64,000 bases of DNA, taken from positions 3,906,001 through 3,970,000 of the forward strand of contig NZ_AP018441.1 in NCBI RefSeq assembly GCF_009937975.1, read 5' to 3'. Source of the DNA: Undibacterium sp. YM2 (GTDB lineage: Bacteria > Pseudomonadota > Gammaproteobacteria > Burkholderiales > Burkholderiaceae_D). Below, one piece after another: positions 34,297-43,671 of this stretch. Both the position numbers and the translations under genes were made by a program. The stretch's first letter is position 1. The number at the start of each line of letters is the position of its first letter. The notes beneath the pieces are model-generated. The model worked only from the letters and a program-made list of their open reading frames with translations. It made no database searches and was not told the origin of the DNA.

Positions 34297-34806
34297 TCAT
34301 TTTTTCTGCGTCTGTTCAGCCTGTTTTTCAGCCAGTTGCTTCACACCGGCAGCTAGATAATCAGTCAGTTCATTCGGCACCGTCAGTGACAACTGGTAGT
34401 GCATGATTTCGAAGCCCCGTGCGGTCTGGTGTATGACGCCTGTCGCCTGGCAGATACCCATCTGGGTTTGCAACTGCTCATCAAACCAGATAAATTTGCG
34501 GTCTTCCGCCATGCTGATATGACGGTTGAAAGAGGTAAAAGCCCAGGCAGATGGCCGTTCAAAAAAACGTTTGGCCCAGGCTTTGAATTCATCACGCGTC
34601 CAGCGTTCGGTCTTGTCGGTGCCTATATACACACCATCTTTTGCCATCTTGTCGAAATACTGCAGGCGTGCATGGGCAGCATCATCATGCCATTCATCAA
34701 TGAACTGGGCAACTTTGCTCGTGACGCTTGCAATATCATCTGCGGCATGAACCAATGTAGTCTGCATGGCCCATGCAGCCAATAAAGCACTCAGTGTCTT
34801 TTTCAT
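34297..34806 (-). CDS. exported NTF2/SnoaL-like protein
   Basis: The start at MKKTLSALLAAWAMQ is preferred over an ATG six codons upstream because a compact Sec signal peptide (to VHAADD) follows directly. The mature part of about 145 residues has the cone-fold pattern of nuclear transport factor 2/SnoaL-like proteins (VAQFIDEWHDDAAHARLQYF, ERWTRDEFKAWAKRFF, DRKFIWFDEQL). These proteins bind small molecules or act as simple enzymes, and the role here is unknown. It is convergent with the last collar gene. Confidence 0.75.
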   Translation of the reverse strand: MKKTLSALLAAWAMQTTLVHAADDIASVTSKVAQFIDEWHDDAAHARLQYFDKMAKDGVYIGTDKTERWTRDEFKAWAKRFFERPSAWAFTSFNRHISMAEDRKFIWFDEQLQTQMGICQATGVIHQTARGFEIMHYQLSLTVPNELTDYLAAGVKQLAEKQAEQTQKK

Positions 34807-34867
34807 TTTCACATCCTGGTTCATATCCTGATTTTTATAGCCTGATTTTCGTAGCCTGATCCGGGTA

Positions 34868-35422
34868 TCAGTTTTGTCGGTTCAGGTAATCGGCACGGGT
34901 GATGCGGTAAATCAGGCTGGCCGCTTCACCCGGCACATCTTCCACTTCCGAATATAACTGCATGCCGACTTTTTCCAGGGTACGGCGCGAAGGAATATTG
35001 GCAGGTCTGACCAGGCCATATACAGCATCCTCAGCCAGCACGACAAAAGCAGCATGCAAGGCTGCCATCGCCATTTCCGTTGCGTAGCCCTTGCCCCAGG
35101 TGTGCGCAGCAAAACGGAAATAGATGTTCAGGCCACTGAAATCACCTATCTGCTTGCGCATGATGCCACCAAAACCCAATACCTGATCTGGCTCATCTAT
35201 AGAACAGATTGTCCAGTAACCAAAATGCTGACGTTCCCATGCACCTGCCCAGTCATCCAGCAATACCCTGGTGGTTTCGCGTGATCTGGGGCCGGTGGGG
35301 TTATGGATATTGGTGGCAGGGTCACCATGAATAATGGCGGCACTGTCGATATCGCTGCGCTCCATCTTGCGCAATAGGAGACGCTCCGTCTTTAACGGAC
35401 TCAGGCTGGCGTAGTCAATCAT
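34868..35422 (-). CDS. GNAT-family N-acetyltransferase (RimJ/RimL-like)
   Basis: The 184-residue protein begins LKTERLLLRKMERSDID, as RimJ/RimL-type enzymes do. It has the acetyl-CoA binding region WGKGYATEMAMAALHAAF and the motif NIPSRRTLEKVGM. It should acetylate an amine on a protein or small molecule. It starts 16 bases after the stop of the deacetylase-family gene on the same strand, so an acetylation/deacetylation pair in one operon is possible. Confidence 0.87.
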   Translation of the reverse strand: MIDYASLSPLKTERLLLRKMERSDIDSAAIIHGDPATNIHNPTGPRSRETTRVLLDDWAGAWERQHFGYWTICSIDEPDQVLGFGGIMRKQIGDFSGLNIYFRFAAHTWGKGYATEMAMAALHAAFVVLAEDAVYGLVRPANIPSRRTLEKVGMQLYSEVEDVPGEAASLIYRITRADYLNRQN

Positions 35423-35438
35423 GCTTGTTCAACGATGC

Positions 35439-36377
35439 TTAATCCAGGTCTGCCAGGACTTTGAGGTGGGCAACCACGCTGCGTCCCAAAGCAGACAGGT
35501 TATAGCCCCCTTCCAGGCAACTGACGATGCGTTTGTTGGAAAACTCCTGGGCTATCTTCATGATTTCTTTAGTGATCCACGCATAATCGGCCTCGACCAG
35601 GCCCAATTGTCCCATGTCATCTTCACGGTGGGCATCGAAACCGGCAGAAATAAAGATCATTTCTGGTTCAAACTTGCGCAAAGCGGGCAACCACTGCTCA
35701 TTAATTAACTGACGCACGACGTCGCCATAACTGTGTGCCGGAACTGGAATATTCACCATATTGCTGGCCGGGTGCTCAGTGCCGGTATAGGGGTAATACG
35801 GATGCTGGAAAAAACTGACCATCAGCACGCGCCCATCATCCCTGAATGCTTCTTCCGTGCCATTACCGTGGTGGACATCAAAATCAACAATGGCAATACG
35901 CTTCAGACCGCGTACCTCCAATGCATGCTTGGCCGCGACAGCAACATTATTGAACATGCAAAAACCCATGGCTTCACTGGGGGTCGCATGGTGTCCTGGC
36001 GGGCGTATCGCACAAAATGCATTTTCCACTTCACCATCAAGCACGGCATCGGTTGCCGCTACAGCAGCACCCGCGGCACGCAGGGAGGCGCGCCAGGTGT
36101 AAGCATTCAGTGATGTATCTGCATCCAGCGGGAAATGGCTGTAGTCAGAGCGCTCTGAGGGGCAGTTTTCCCGTATGCGGTAAATGGCGTCGGCAGTATG
36201 CACGCGCGCAAGATCGGCTTCCGTCGCCGGAGGTGCTTCGCGATGGTCCAGCAAGTTGCTGATACGGCTGGCGATCAGTTGATCGTCTATGGCTTGCAGA
36301 CGCTCGGGTGATTCGGGGTGCCATGAGCCCATTTCATGGCGTTTGCAGTCAGCATGGGTGAAATACGCAGTTGTCAT
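35439..36377 (-). CDS. histone deacetylase-family (AcuC/AphA-type) deacetylase
   Basis: This 312-residue protein carries the class II deacetylase motifs in order: RPPGHHATPSEAMGFCMFNN with the catalytic His pair, VDFDVHHGNGTEE with the zinc-binding Asp and His, and SAGFDAHREDD with the third zinc ligand. Bacterial members deacetylate proteins, acetylpolyamines or other acetylamides. The active site looks complete. It is divergent from the moxR cluster and cotranscribed with a GNAT acetyltransferase, which may act on the same substrate in the opposite sense (inference). Confidence 0.9.
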   Translation of the reverse strand: MTTAYFTHADCKRHEMGSWHPESPERLQAIDDQLIASRISNLLDHREAPPATEADLARVHTADAIYRIRENCPSERSDYSHFPLDADTSLNAYTWRASLRAAGAAVAATDAVLDGEVENAFCAIRPPGHHATPSEAMGFCMFNNVAVAAKHALEVRGLKRIAIVDFDVHHGNGTEEAFRDDGRVLMVSFFQHPYYPYTGTEHPASNMVNIPVPAHSYGDVVRQLINEQWLPALRKFEPEMIFISAGFDAHREDDMGQLGLVEADYAWITKEIMKIAQEFSNKRIVSCLEGGYNLSALGRSVVAHLKVLADLD

Positions 36378-36664
36378 GTCTCTGTGCCAGAACTACCACA
36401 AAACCAGTCCGGCATTAGTTTGCCAGAGCAGTATGAGTGAACTCAGTTCTGTTTATCTTATCCGTCTTGCTATCAGTTTCACCCTATTTGCCTGATTTTG
36501 CAAATCCGTCTGTCTGAATCTTTTCACTACGGGCAACAGTTTTTCACATTTCGGTTTACACTGTGGGCACAGAAATTTGACAATTCATGTACATGGTCAG
36601 CTCATTCTGGCTTGAACCATCATGATTTTCAGGCAACAATAAATATTGCTCAGTAAGGAAGAAC

Positions 36665-37585
36665 ATGTTTTCCAAAGTACATAAAGTAGCAAAACAGGTC
36701 AATAGCGTCATCATAGGCAAGGAGCAGCAGATCAGGCAGGCGCTGGTCTGTTTGCTGGCGGGTGGGCATTTGCTGATAGAAGATTTGCCTGGCGTAGGCA
36801 AAACCACATTGGCACATGCGCTGGCGATATCCCTGGGCCTGAAATTCAACCGTCTGCAATTTACCAGTGACCTGCTGCCAGCAGACGTGGTCGGTATTTC
36901 GATTTTTGACAGGGAAAAATCACAATTTGTCTTTCATCCCGGCCCAGTGTTTTCCCAGGTCTTGCTGGCAGATGAGATCAACCGCGCTACGCCAAAAACA
37001 CAATCCTCATTGCTGGAAGCTATGGAAGAAAGGCAAGTCTCGGTAGAGGGGCAAACGCGCAACCTGCCCTCGCCTTTCTTTGTCATCGCCACCCAAAATC
37101 CAGCGCATCAGGTAGGTACCTTTGCCCTGCCTGAGTCGCAACTGGACAGGTTTTTGATGTGCCTGTCACTCGGTTACCCCGATGCGGCAGCAGAACGTGC
37201 CCTTTTGCTGGGTGAAGACAGGCGCAGCCTGCTGGCGCAATTGCCCGCCGTCATGCAGCCGGAAGAATTGATGGAAGCCCAGCAGCAACTGAAGAAAATT
37301 CATACATCTGCCGCGCTGATCGACTATGTACAATCACTGGCCCATGCAACACGCCAGGGCGATTTATTTGCCGAAGGCATGAGCCCGCGTGCCTCTATCG
37401 CTCTATTGCAGGCCGCACGCGCCTGGGCTGCCATGGAAGGCCGTGACCACGTCCTGCCTGAAGATGTGCAGGCAGTATTGATACCCGTCATTGCGCACAG
37501 GCTGCGTCCCTTGAAGTCAATGACGGGCAAAGTCAGTGCCAGCAGCGAATTACTGGCGCAATTGATGAAACGCGTCAGCGTCTGA
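36665..37585 (+). CDS. MoxR-family AAA+ ATPase
   Basis: The 306-residue protein shows Walker A (EDLPGVGKTTLAHALA), Walker B (VLLADEINRATPKTQ), and sensor and lid regions typical of the AAA_3/MoxR group. MoxR ATPases act as chaperones for protein or complex maturation and are usually encoded beside DUF58 and transglutaminase-like genes, exactly as here. It leads the moxR-DUF58-tgpA-mltB cluster with a 27-base gap to the next gene. Confidence 0.92.
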   Translation: MFSKVHKVAKQVNSVIIGKEQQIRQALVCLLAGGHLLIEDLPGVGKTTLAHALAISLGLKFNRLQFTSDLLPADVVGISIFDREKSQFVFHPGPVFSQVLLADEINRATPKTQSSLLEAMEERQVSVEGQTRNLPSPFFVIATQNPAHQVGTFALPESQLDRFLMCLSLGYPDAAAERALLLGEDRRSLLAQLPAVMQPEELMEAQQQLKKIHTSAALIDYVQSLAHATRQGDLFAEGMSPRASIALLQAARAWAAMEGRDHVLPEDVQAVLIPVIAHRLRPLKSMTGKVSASSELLAQLMKRVSV

Positions 37586-37612
37586 ACTGCACAGCCATAG
37601 ATCAATCACGGC

Positions 37613-38595
37613 ATGTTCACATCGCTTAAAAAAAGACTGCGCAAGATCGTTTTTCTGGAGCATAAGCCAGAAAGCGGTGAAGTGTTCCTGAATCAGCGGC
37701 GGGTATTCACCCTGCCCAGCAAACCCGGGCTGGTATATGTCGTCCTTTTGCTGCTGATGTTTTTGGCAGCGACCAATTACAGCCTGAATCTGGGCTTTGG
37801 CCTGACTTATGTATTGGGTGGCGTTGCCCTGGTCAATGTATTTTATGGCTTTCGCAACCTGGCCTACCTGCACTTGCTGCCAGGCTCGGCCCGGGCTGTC
37901 TTTGCGGGTGAAGAAACCGAATATACAGTGTTTCTGATCAACCGCCGCACTCATCCACGCTATGCCATCAGTGTGGGGTTTGCTGAAAAAGGCCATCCAG
38001 AAAAATTTGTCGATATTGCCGCCGAGAGCCGCGTTGCCGTGCAGCTCAGCTACCCGACGACGAACAGGGGTTTGCAGGCGATACCCAGAATCCGTTTGCA
38101 GACCAGTTACCCGCTAGGCCTGTTACGCGCCTGGAGCACCTGGCTGCCAGATGCCAATGCGCTGGTCTATCCGCAACCAGAGGCAAATCCACCACCCCTG
38201 CCCATGTCAGGTGCCGGGCAAAAGACAGAAGCACCAGGCCATGCCGGTGATGAAGATTTTGCCGGTGTGCGTGCATATCAGCCTGGCGACCCCATGAAAC
38301 ACCTGGCCTGGAAACAGATTGCCAAAGTCGATACTGCCCTGGGTGGTACACTGGTAACCAAGCAATTCGCCGGAGGCTCTGGCAGCGATGTCATGCTGGA
38401 CTTTGCCGCACTACCCGGAATATGGATACAGAACTAAAACTGTCACGCCTGACCAGCTGGGTACTGGAAGCCGACCAGCGCGGCCTGACTTATGGTTTCA
38501 GGCTGGCGCAAACGCAGTATCCGCCCACCACAGGGCCAGAGCATTGTGAGGCCTGCCTGCGCGCACTGGCGCTCTACGAGATACCAGCACCATGA
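37613..38595 (+). pseudogene. DUF58 protein, interrupted by a one-base frameshift near its C-terminus
   Basis: Two N-terminal membrane helices (LVYVVLLLLMFLAATNY, FGLTYVLGGVALVNVFYG) precede a DUF58 domain with the signature FAGVRAYQPGDPMKHLAWKQ. The frame stops early after DFAALPG. The expected tail (MDTELKLSRLTSWVLEAD and on) lies in another frame and ends with a TGA that overlaps the tgpA ATG as ATGA. Adding one base near 38414-38421 restores a 327-residue protein with the family's normal end. DUF58 proteins accompany MoxR and TgpA-type proteins in envelope functions. An assembly error is as likely as a real mutation. Confidence 0.82.
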
Positions 38596-40604
38596 AATTG
38601 CCAGTCTTCCGCACCATATTGTCACGCGACAAGGCAGATACCCTGCTGTTGATCTTTGCCTGCGTCTTCGTGTTATTACCACATGCTGACCATGTCAAAT
38701 GGTGGGTGAATGCCTCTTGCGCCCTGTTATTGACCTGGCGTGGATGGCTGACCCTGAGCGGACGCCGCCTGCCCCCTGCCTGGCTGCTGCTGCCGGTTGC
38801 CCTGATGATGATGGCCGGGGTTTATCTGACGCACAGAACTTTTTTTGGCCGGGAAGCAGGCGTCACCATGCTGGTCTTGCTGCTGACCTGCAAGCTGCTG
38901 GAAATGCATGCCAAGAGAGATTTGTTCGTGGTGATTTTTCTTGGCTTTTTCCTGTTACTGACGAGCTTCTTTTATCAGCAGAGCATCTTTGCTGCGATAC
39001 TGACATTGACAGGCCTGTGCCTGTTATTGACAGCACAGCTATCCTTCCATTACACGGGCGTAGTGCCGCCCTTACTGCAAAGGCTCAAGCTTGGCGCCGG
39101 CATACTGGGGCTGGCAATTCCGCTGACCATCATCGCTTTTGTGCTGTTCCCGCGCATACAGGGGCCATTGTGGGGCTTGCCAGGCGATGCACAATCTGGC
39201 CGCAGCGGTTTGTCAAACTCGATGTCGCCAGGGAATATCAGCGAACTGGCACAATCTGAAGAAATTGCCTTTCGCGTCAAGTTCGACAAATTCATCCCGG
39301 CCAAACCCCAGCTTTACTGGCGTGGTATTGTCATGAATAAATTCGACGGACGCAGCTGGTCACAGGAAGAAAAAAGGTCTTCCTATAAAACTGACCAGGA
39401 CAAAAACTGGATTAAATACGGCGGCCAGGCCATACGCCAGGAAATCACACTGGAAGCAAATGGACAAAACTGGCTGTTTGCACTCGACATGCCCGCAGGC
39501 AAGCCCGAGCTGGAAACCAATACCGGTACCGTTGCCATCATCAACAGACTGATGGAAACCCGGCGCGAGCAAGTCACCAATGACAGGCTCAAATACACGA
39601 TAGAGTCGTATACCAGCTATGCCCTGGAAGCCGGGAGCAACCGGGAGATGGTGGCCGATTCGCTGAAACTGCCTGAAGGCTACAATCCACGCACCCTGGC
39701 TTTTGCTGCGACACTGAGACAACAATATCCCGATGATATGCAGTTGATCTGGGCCATACTGAACTACTTCCGCCGTGAAGCCTATTCCTACACGCTGGAA
39801 CCACCGCGCCTGGGCAGGAATAGTGCCGATGAATTCCTGTTCGATACCAAGGCTGGTTTTTGCGAACACTATGCCAGTGCCTTTGTCCTGCTGATGCGAG
39901 CCGCCAATATTCCGGCACGGGTCATTGCCGGCTATCAGGGTGGCAACCTGAATTCTGTCGATGGCTATCTAGAAATACGCCAGTCTGACGCGCATGCATG
40001 GGCCGAAGTCTGGCTGGAAGGCAAAGGCTGGCTCAGGATAGATCCGACGGCAGCCGTAGCACCGGAAAGAGTGCAGCGCTCGCTCAATTATGCCGTGCCG
40101 CGCCAGGGCCTGGCGGGCCTCATGAACCTGAGCCCGGATGGAATTTCCTTTTTCAACCAGGTGCGCATGCAATGGAGCGCCGTCAATAACTCCTGGAATC
40201 AATGGGTATTGAACTACAATCAGAATACTCAGAGGAGCCTGTTGAACTCCATGGGCCTCATGAAAGTGGATTGGACACAACTGACCATGCTGTTTTTTGT
40301 CGCGACCAGCCTGATACTTGGCCTGATCTCCCTGCCCTTAATTCGCAACCGGCCACGTATCACAGCGCTTGATAAGGTATACTTTTCTTTCTGTCGCAAG
40401 ATGGAAAAAAAGACCGCAGCACGCGCTTTGCATGAAGGGCCAAAAACCTATCTGGAAAGATTGCGCAACAGCCTGCCCGCAGCTGAATTTGAAAATGCAG
40501 AGCGTTTTCTGACACTGTACGCAAGTGCCCGCTACGGCAAAGACCCAGGTCCGGAAAGTACACTGATCCGGCGTTTGAAAACCTTGCTGGCAGCATGCCG
40601 CTAA
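38592..40604 (+). CDS. TgpA-like membrane transglutaminase (DUF3488 plus transglutaminase core)
   Basis: The 670-residue protein has about six N-terminal membrane helices (to about residue 190). A periplasmic transglutaminase core follows with the Cys/His/Asp triad in AGFCEHYASAFVLLMR, DAHAWAEVWLEGKGW and RIDPTAAV, then one more helix and a cytoplasmic C-terminal domain. It resembles Pseudomonas TgpA, which is linked to cell-wall or envelope maintenance. Its start overlaps the DUF58 stop (ATGA) and its stop overlaps the mltB start region, so the four genes form one operon. Confidence 0.9.
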   Translation: MKLPVFRTILSRDKADTLLLIFACVFVLLPHADHVKWWVNASCALLLTWRGWLTLSGRRLPPAWLLLPVALMMMAGVYLTHRTFFGREAGVTMLVLLLTCKLLEMHAKRDLFVVIFLGFFLLLTSFFYQQSIFAAILTLTGLCLLLTAQLSFHYTGVVPPLLQRLKLGAGILGLAIPLTIIAFVLFPRIQGPLWGLPGDAQSGRSGLSNSMSPGNISELAQSEEIAFRVKFDKFIPAKPQLYWRGIVMNKFDGRSWSQEEKRSSYKTDQDKNWIKYGGQAIRQEITLEANGQNWLFALDMPAGKPELETNTGTVAIINRLMETRREQVTNDRLKYTIESYTSYALEAGSNREMVADSLKLPEGYNPRTLAFAATLRQQYPDDMQLIWAILNYFRREAYSYTLEPPRLGRNSADEFLFDTKAGFCEHYASAFVLLMRAANIPARVIAGYQGGNLNSVDGYLEIRQSDAHAWAEVWLEGKGWLRIDPTAAVAPERVQRSLNYAVPRQGLAGLMNLSPDGISFFNQVRMQWSAVNNSWNQWVLNYNQNTQRSLLNSMGLMKVDWTQLTMLFFVATSLILGLISLPLIRNRPRITALDKVYFSFCRKMEKKTAARALHEGPKTYLERLRNSLPAAEFENAERFLTLYASARYGKDPGPESTLIRRLKTLLAACR

Positions 40605-41770
40605 TTTTTAATAAACGTATTTTGATCTCTCTGACATCCCACGCATCACGCCAGCCAGGCATCCTGCTCAATAGCATCTACTCACTCATTATCGCAGCCT
40701 CGCTGCTCACCTCGGGCGCAGCACATGCAGCAGAAAAAAAACATGTGAAAAAGCCTGCAAACAGCACGGCAACAGCCAGTTCTGCCCCGGCTGCCAAGGC
40801 AAAAAAAGATGAAGGCCATTTTGAGCAATGGAAGGAAGTTTCCAGCTTCATCTCGGAAATGGTCAGCAAGCATGGCTATACCGAAGCAGAATTGAAAGCC
40901 ATCTTCAAGCAGGCCAGGTACATAGAAACCGCCAGGCAACTGATGCGCCCTGCTCCGGCAGGCAAACCCAAGAACTGGAAAGCCTACCGCGCCCGCTTTG
41001 TCGAGCCTTACCGTATTGAAGCCGGCGTCGCTTTCTGGGATAAATATGCCGATGCCCTCACCAAGGCCGAGCAGGAATATGGCGTGCCACCAGAAATCAT
41101 CGTTGGCCTGATTGGTGTAGAAACCATCTTTGGCAAGCAGACTGGCGGTTTCCGTGTGATGGATGTACTGGCCACGCTGGCCTTTGATTATCCCGACACA
41201 CCAACGCGCGATGCACGCATGCAATTCTTCCGGGGCGAGCTGGAAAACATGTTGCTGATGTCCAGAGAGGCCTCGCTTGATCCTTTTGTGTTTAAAGGCT
41301 CTTACGCAGGTGCGATAGGCTGGCCACAATTCATGCCTGGCAGCATCAGAAAATATGCAGTGGATTTTGATGGTGACGGCAAGATCAACCTGACAGATTC
41401 ACCAGTGGATGCGATAGGCAGTGTTGCCCACTATCTGGCCGTGCATGGCTGGAAGCGCAATCTGCCCGTGGCATTTCCCGCTACCCTGGTCGTGAGCGAA
41501 AAAAGTGAGCAACTCAGCACCGCGCTTGGCAAGGGTTTGCAGGCCAGCTATCAGTTGCAGGATTTAAAAGCCATCGCGACAACAGCCAGTAGCGATGCGC
41601 CAACAAATATCCCCTACGGGCTTGTCGATCTGCAAAATGGCAACGACGCAACAGAGTACTGGTTTGCAACAGAAAATTTTTACGCGATTACCTTGTATAA
41701 CCGCAGTTATTTTTATGCAATGTCAGTCTATGACCTCGGCCGTGTCATCGCTGCAGCCAGACAAAAATAA
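40595..41770 (+). CDS. mltB: lytic murein transglycosylase B
   Basis: The 391-residue protein has a signal peptide with a long n-region (hydrophobic core IYSLIIAASLLTSGAAHA). A basic Ala/Lys-rich linker follows, then an SLT-type MltB domain: VPPEIIVGLIGVETIFGKQT contains the catalytic Glu, and YAGAIGWPQFMPGS and VDFDGDGKINL are further family motifs. MltB cleaves peptidoglycan glycan strands to 1,6-anhydromuropeptides. No lipobox is seen, so it may be a soluble periplasmic form. Overlap with tgpA suggests that wall cleavage is coordinated with the MoxR/TgpA group. Confidence 0.9.
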   Translation: MPLIFNKRILISLTSHASRQPGILLNSIYSLIIAASLLTSGAAHAAEKKHVKKPANSTATASSAPAAKAKKDEGHFEQWKEVSSFISEMVSKHGYTEAELKAIFKQARYIETARQLMRPAPAGKPKNWKAYRARFVEPYRIEAGVAFWDKYADALTKAEQEYGVPPEIIVGLIGVETIFGKQTGGFRVMDVLATLAFDYPDTPTRDARMQFFRGELENMLLMSREASLDPFVFKGSYAGAIGWPQFMPGSIRKYAVDFDGDGKINLTDSPVDAIGSVAHYLAVHGWKRNLPVAFPATLVVSEKSEQLSTALGKGLQASYQLQDLKAIATTASSDAPTNIPYGLVDLQNGNDATEYWFATENFYAITLYNRSYFYAMSVYDLGRVIAAARQK

Positions 41771-42105
41771 TTCGCACCTGGTGGGTTTAGCGCCGCATCA
41801 CAGAGGGATGGGAGAAGAAGCTCGCAATTTAACAGATTTTAATAAACCAAATAAAATTGTTAATTTATGTTATTCTAGTAACTAATTACTGGAATAAACA
41901 TTGCCATTCAGTATTTTCTAAACTAAAGTGCTGTTATCTAGTTGACACATTTACTTCTTAACTAAGCAAAGTGTCAAGAGATTTAACAATGGTTTGCTAT
42001 TTTTCTGACAAGCAAATTATATTTTAAAGATACAATATTACCGTTTGATTAATTTTTTATTGAAGCAACTAATTAAGCGTCAATAAACTACACAGCGAGG
42101 TAATT
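41771..42105. promoter_or_regulatory. AT-rich regulatory region upstream of the small HTH gene
   Basis: This 335-base gap is strongly AT-rich compared with its surroundings. It contains an imperfect inverted repeat at 41869-41899 (GTTATTCTAGTAA paired with TTACTGGAATAAAC) and a second at 41942-41977 (TTGACAC ... GTGTCAA). Such symmetry and length suggest control by DNA-binding proteins, perhaps by the HTH protein itself. No gene is seen. Confidence 0.45.
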
Positions 42106-42405
42106 ATGGCAAATTTGACCCAGCTTGAATCCGATGAAATCGACTATGATCCAAACAATCTGTTGGATACTCTGATCAAGCAATTGCATTTGAAAAATGA
42201 TGCAGCACTCTCCAGAGCATTGGAAGTGGCACCACCAGTAATCAGTAAAATCAGGCATCGTCGCCTGCCGGTCGGCGCATCACTGCTGATCCGCATGCAT
42301 GAAATCAGCGATGTCAGCATCAAAGAATTGCGCGAATTGATGGGCGACCGTCGCGCAAAATTCCGTATCAGCGACAAGCAATTCAAACCAAAAGACGCAG
42401 CATAA
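42106..42405 (+). CDS. small Cro/CI-like helix-turn-helix protein
   Basis: The 99-residue protein has an acidic N-terminus and a helix-turn-helix region over about residues 33-75 (NDAALSRALEVAPPVISKIR, HRRLPVGASLLIRMHEISD). A basic tail follows (RRAKFRISDKQFKPKDAA). It is preceded by a strong AGCGAGGTAATT ribosome site and followed by an intrinsic terminator, so it is a single-gene unit. It is likely a DNA-binding regulator or nucleoid-type protein. Its targets are unknown. Confidence 0.75.
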   Translation: MANLTQLESDEIDYDPNNLLDTLIKQLHLKNDAALSRALEVAPPVISKIRHRRLPVGASLLIRMHEISDVSIKELRELMGDRRAKFRISDKQFKPKDAA

Positions 42406-42474
42406 GTCTTTAATTTGATCAGTGCTTGCTGGCCTGCCTGACCTCCGGGTTTTCAGGAAAACTGCTACATTGAA

Positions 42475-42520
42475 AAATACCGAAAATGCGCCACAAGCGT
42501 GATTTCGGTATTTTTTTATT
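42475..42520 (+). terminator. intrinsic terminator of the HTH gene
   Basis: AAATACCGAAA and TTTCGGTATTT form a perfect 11-bp outer stem, and the 3' arm runs into a long T tract (TTTTTTTATTTTATTTT). It lies 70 bases after the stop codon. Confidence 0.85.
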
Positions 42521-42724
42521 TTATTTTGCGCTGGATTTGTGACAGCTTGATGTAATGCTGGCGGAGAAGTGCAATCAATTTGAGCTGCCGGGAGATCTCC
42601 GTGGCAGTGTCATGAGCCGGTGTGCGTCAAGTGAGAGTGTCAGATTCCTACGCCTTGGCCTGCCATTCCGGCGATGCGTGATAACTTGCGCTTGCAAGCC
42701 ACATCCATAAGCTGCATTTTGAGC

Positions 42725-42762
42725 ACATTGTGTTGAGTGCAGACCTGCACTCAACACAATGT
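42725..42762. terminator. 17-bp perfect hairpin downstream of cysM
   Basis: ACATTGTGTTGAGTGCA and its exact complement flank the loop GACC, starting just after the cysM stop codon. The stem is very stable but no U-tract follows in the cysM direction. It may therefore protect the 3' end or be a bound site, and is not a classical terminator. Confidence 0.55.
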
Positions 42763-42768
42763 AGATGA

Positions 42769-43671
42769 TCAGGCGGGAAACACACCTGTCGATAAATACC
42801 GGTCGCCACGGTCGCAAACCACAAAGACTATCGTGGCGTTTTCTACCGTCTGGGCGATACGCAAAGCGATTTCGCAAGCACCTGCGGCAGAAATACCACA
42901 AAATATGCCCTCTTCCACGGCCATCCTGCGCGCCATCTGTTCTGCATCTGCCTGTGTGACTGACTCCACCTGATCAACTCTGGCTTTATCAAAAATCTTT
43001 GGCATGTAAGCCTCTGGCCATTTGCGTATGCCTGGTATCTGCGAACCTTCTTCCGGCTGTGCACCAACGATGCGTATCTGTGGATTCTGTTCCTTCAGAT
43101 AAGCAGATACCCCCATGATGGTACCGGTAGTTCCCATGGCGCTGACAAAGTGGGTGATCTGGCCCTTGGTGTCGCGCCAGATTTCTGGCCCTGTGGCTTC
43201 GTAGTGCGCGAGAGGATTATCCGGATTGGCGAACTGGTCAAGTATCACCCCCTGCCCTTCGGCCTGCATTTGCTCTGCCAGATCGCGAGCATATTCCATG
43301 CCGCCAGTCTTGGGAGTCAGCATGATTTGCGCCCCGTAAGCGGCCATGCTCTGGCGACGCTCTATGCTCAGGTTTTCTGGCATCAGCAAGATCATCTTAT
43401 AACCACGCATGGCAGCAGCCATGGCGAGGGCAATGCCTGTATTGCCGCTGGTAGCCTCGATCAAAGTGTCACCAGGTTTGATACGGCCACGTTCTTCTGC
43501 CCTTTTGATCATGGACAAGGCAGGCCTGTCCTTGACGGAACCGGCAGGATTATTCCCTTCCAGTTTGCCGAGGATGACATTATTGCGTCGCTGGTTTTCG
43601 TCACCGGGTATGCGCTGCAATCTAACGAGCGGTGTATTGCCTATGGTGTCTTCGATGGTCAGATAGGTCAT
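42769..43671 (-). CDS. cysM: cysteine synthase B
   Basis: The 300-residue PLP enzyme has the lysine motif NPAGSVKDRPALSMI, the substrate loop EATSGNTGIALA and the glycine-rich phosphate loop SAMGTTGTIMG. Start (TIEDTIGNTPLVRLQRI), length and the IVFVVCDRGDRYLSTGVF end match CysM more than CysK. It makes L-cysteine from O-acetylserine and sulfide or thiosulfate in the cytoplasm. It is a single gene, with the comEA-like gene upstream separated by a strong terminator. Confidence 0.92.
   Translation of the reverse strand: MTYLTIEDTIGNTPLVRLQRIPGDENQRRNNVILGKLEGNNPAGSVKDRPALSMIKRAEERGRIKPGDTLIEATSGNTGIALAMAAAMRGYKMILLMPENLSIERRQSMAAYGAQIMLTPKTGGMEYARDLAEQMQAEGQGVILDQFANPDNPLAHYEATGPEIWRDTKGQITHFVSAMGTTGTIMGVSAYLKEQNPQIRIVGAQPEEGSQIPGIRKWPEAYMPKIFDKARVDQVESVTQADAEQMARRMAVEEGIFCGISAAGACEIALRIAQTVENATIVFVVCDRGDRYLSTGVFPA

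Larger units (their letters stand above)
42406..42768. other. intergenic region between the HTH gene and cysM
   Basis: This 363-base gap between convergent genes holds the terminator of the HTH gene, a perfect GGAGATCTCC palindrome at 42591-42600 within a longer imperfect one, and a 17-bp perfect hairpin near the cysM stop. No gene is seen. Confidence 0.6.
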
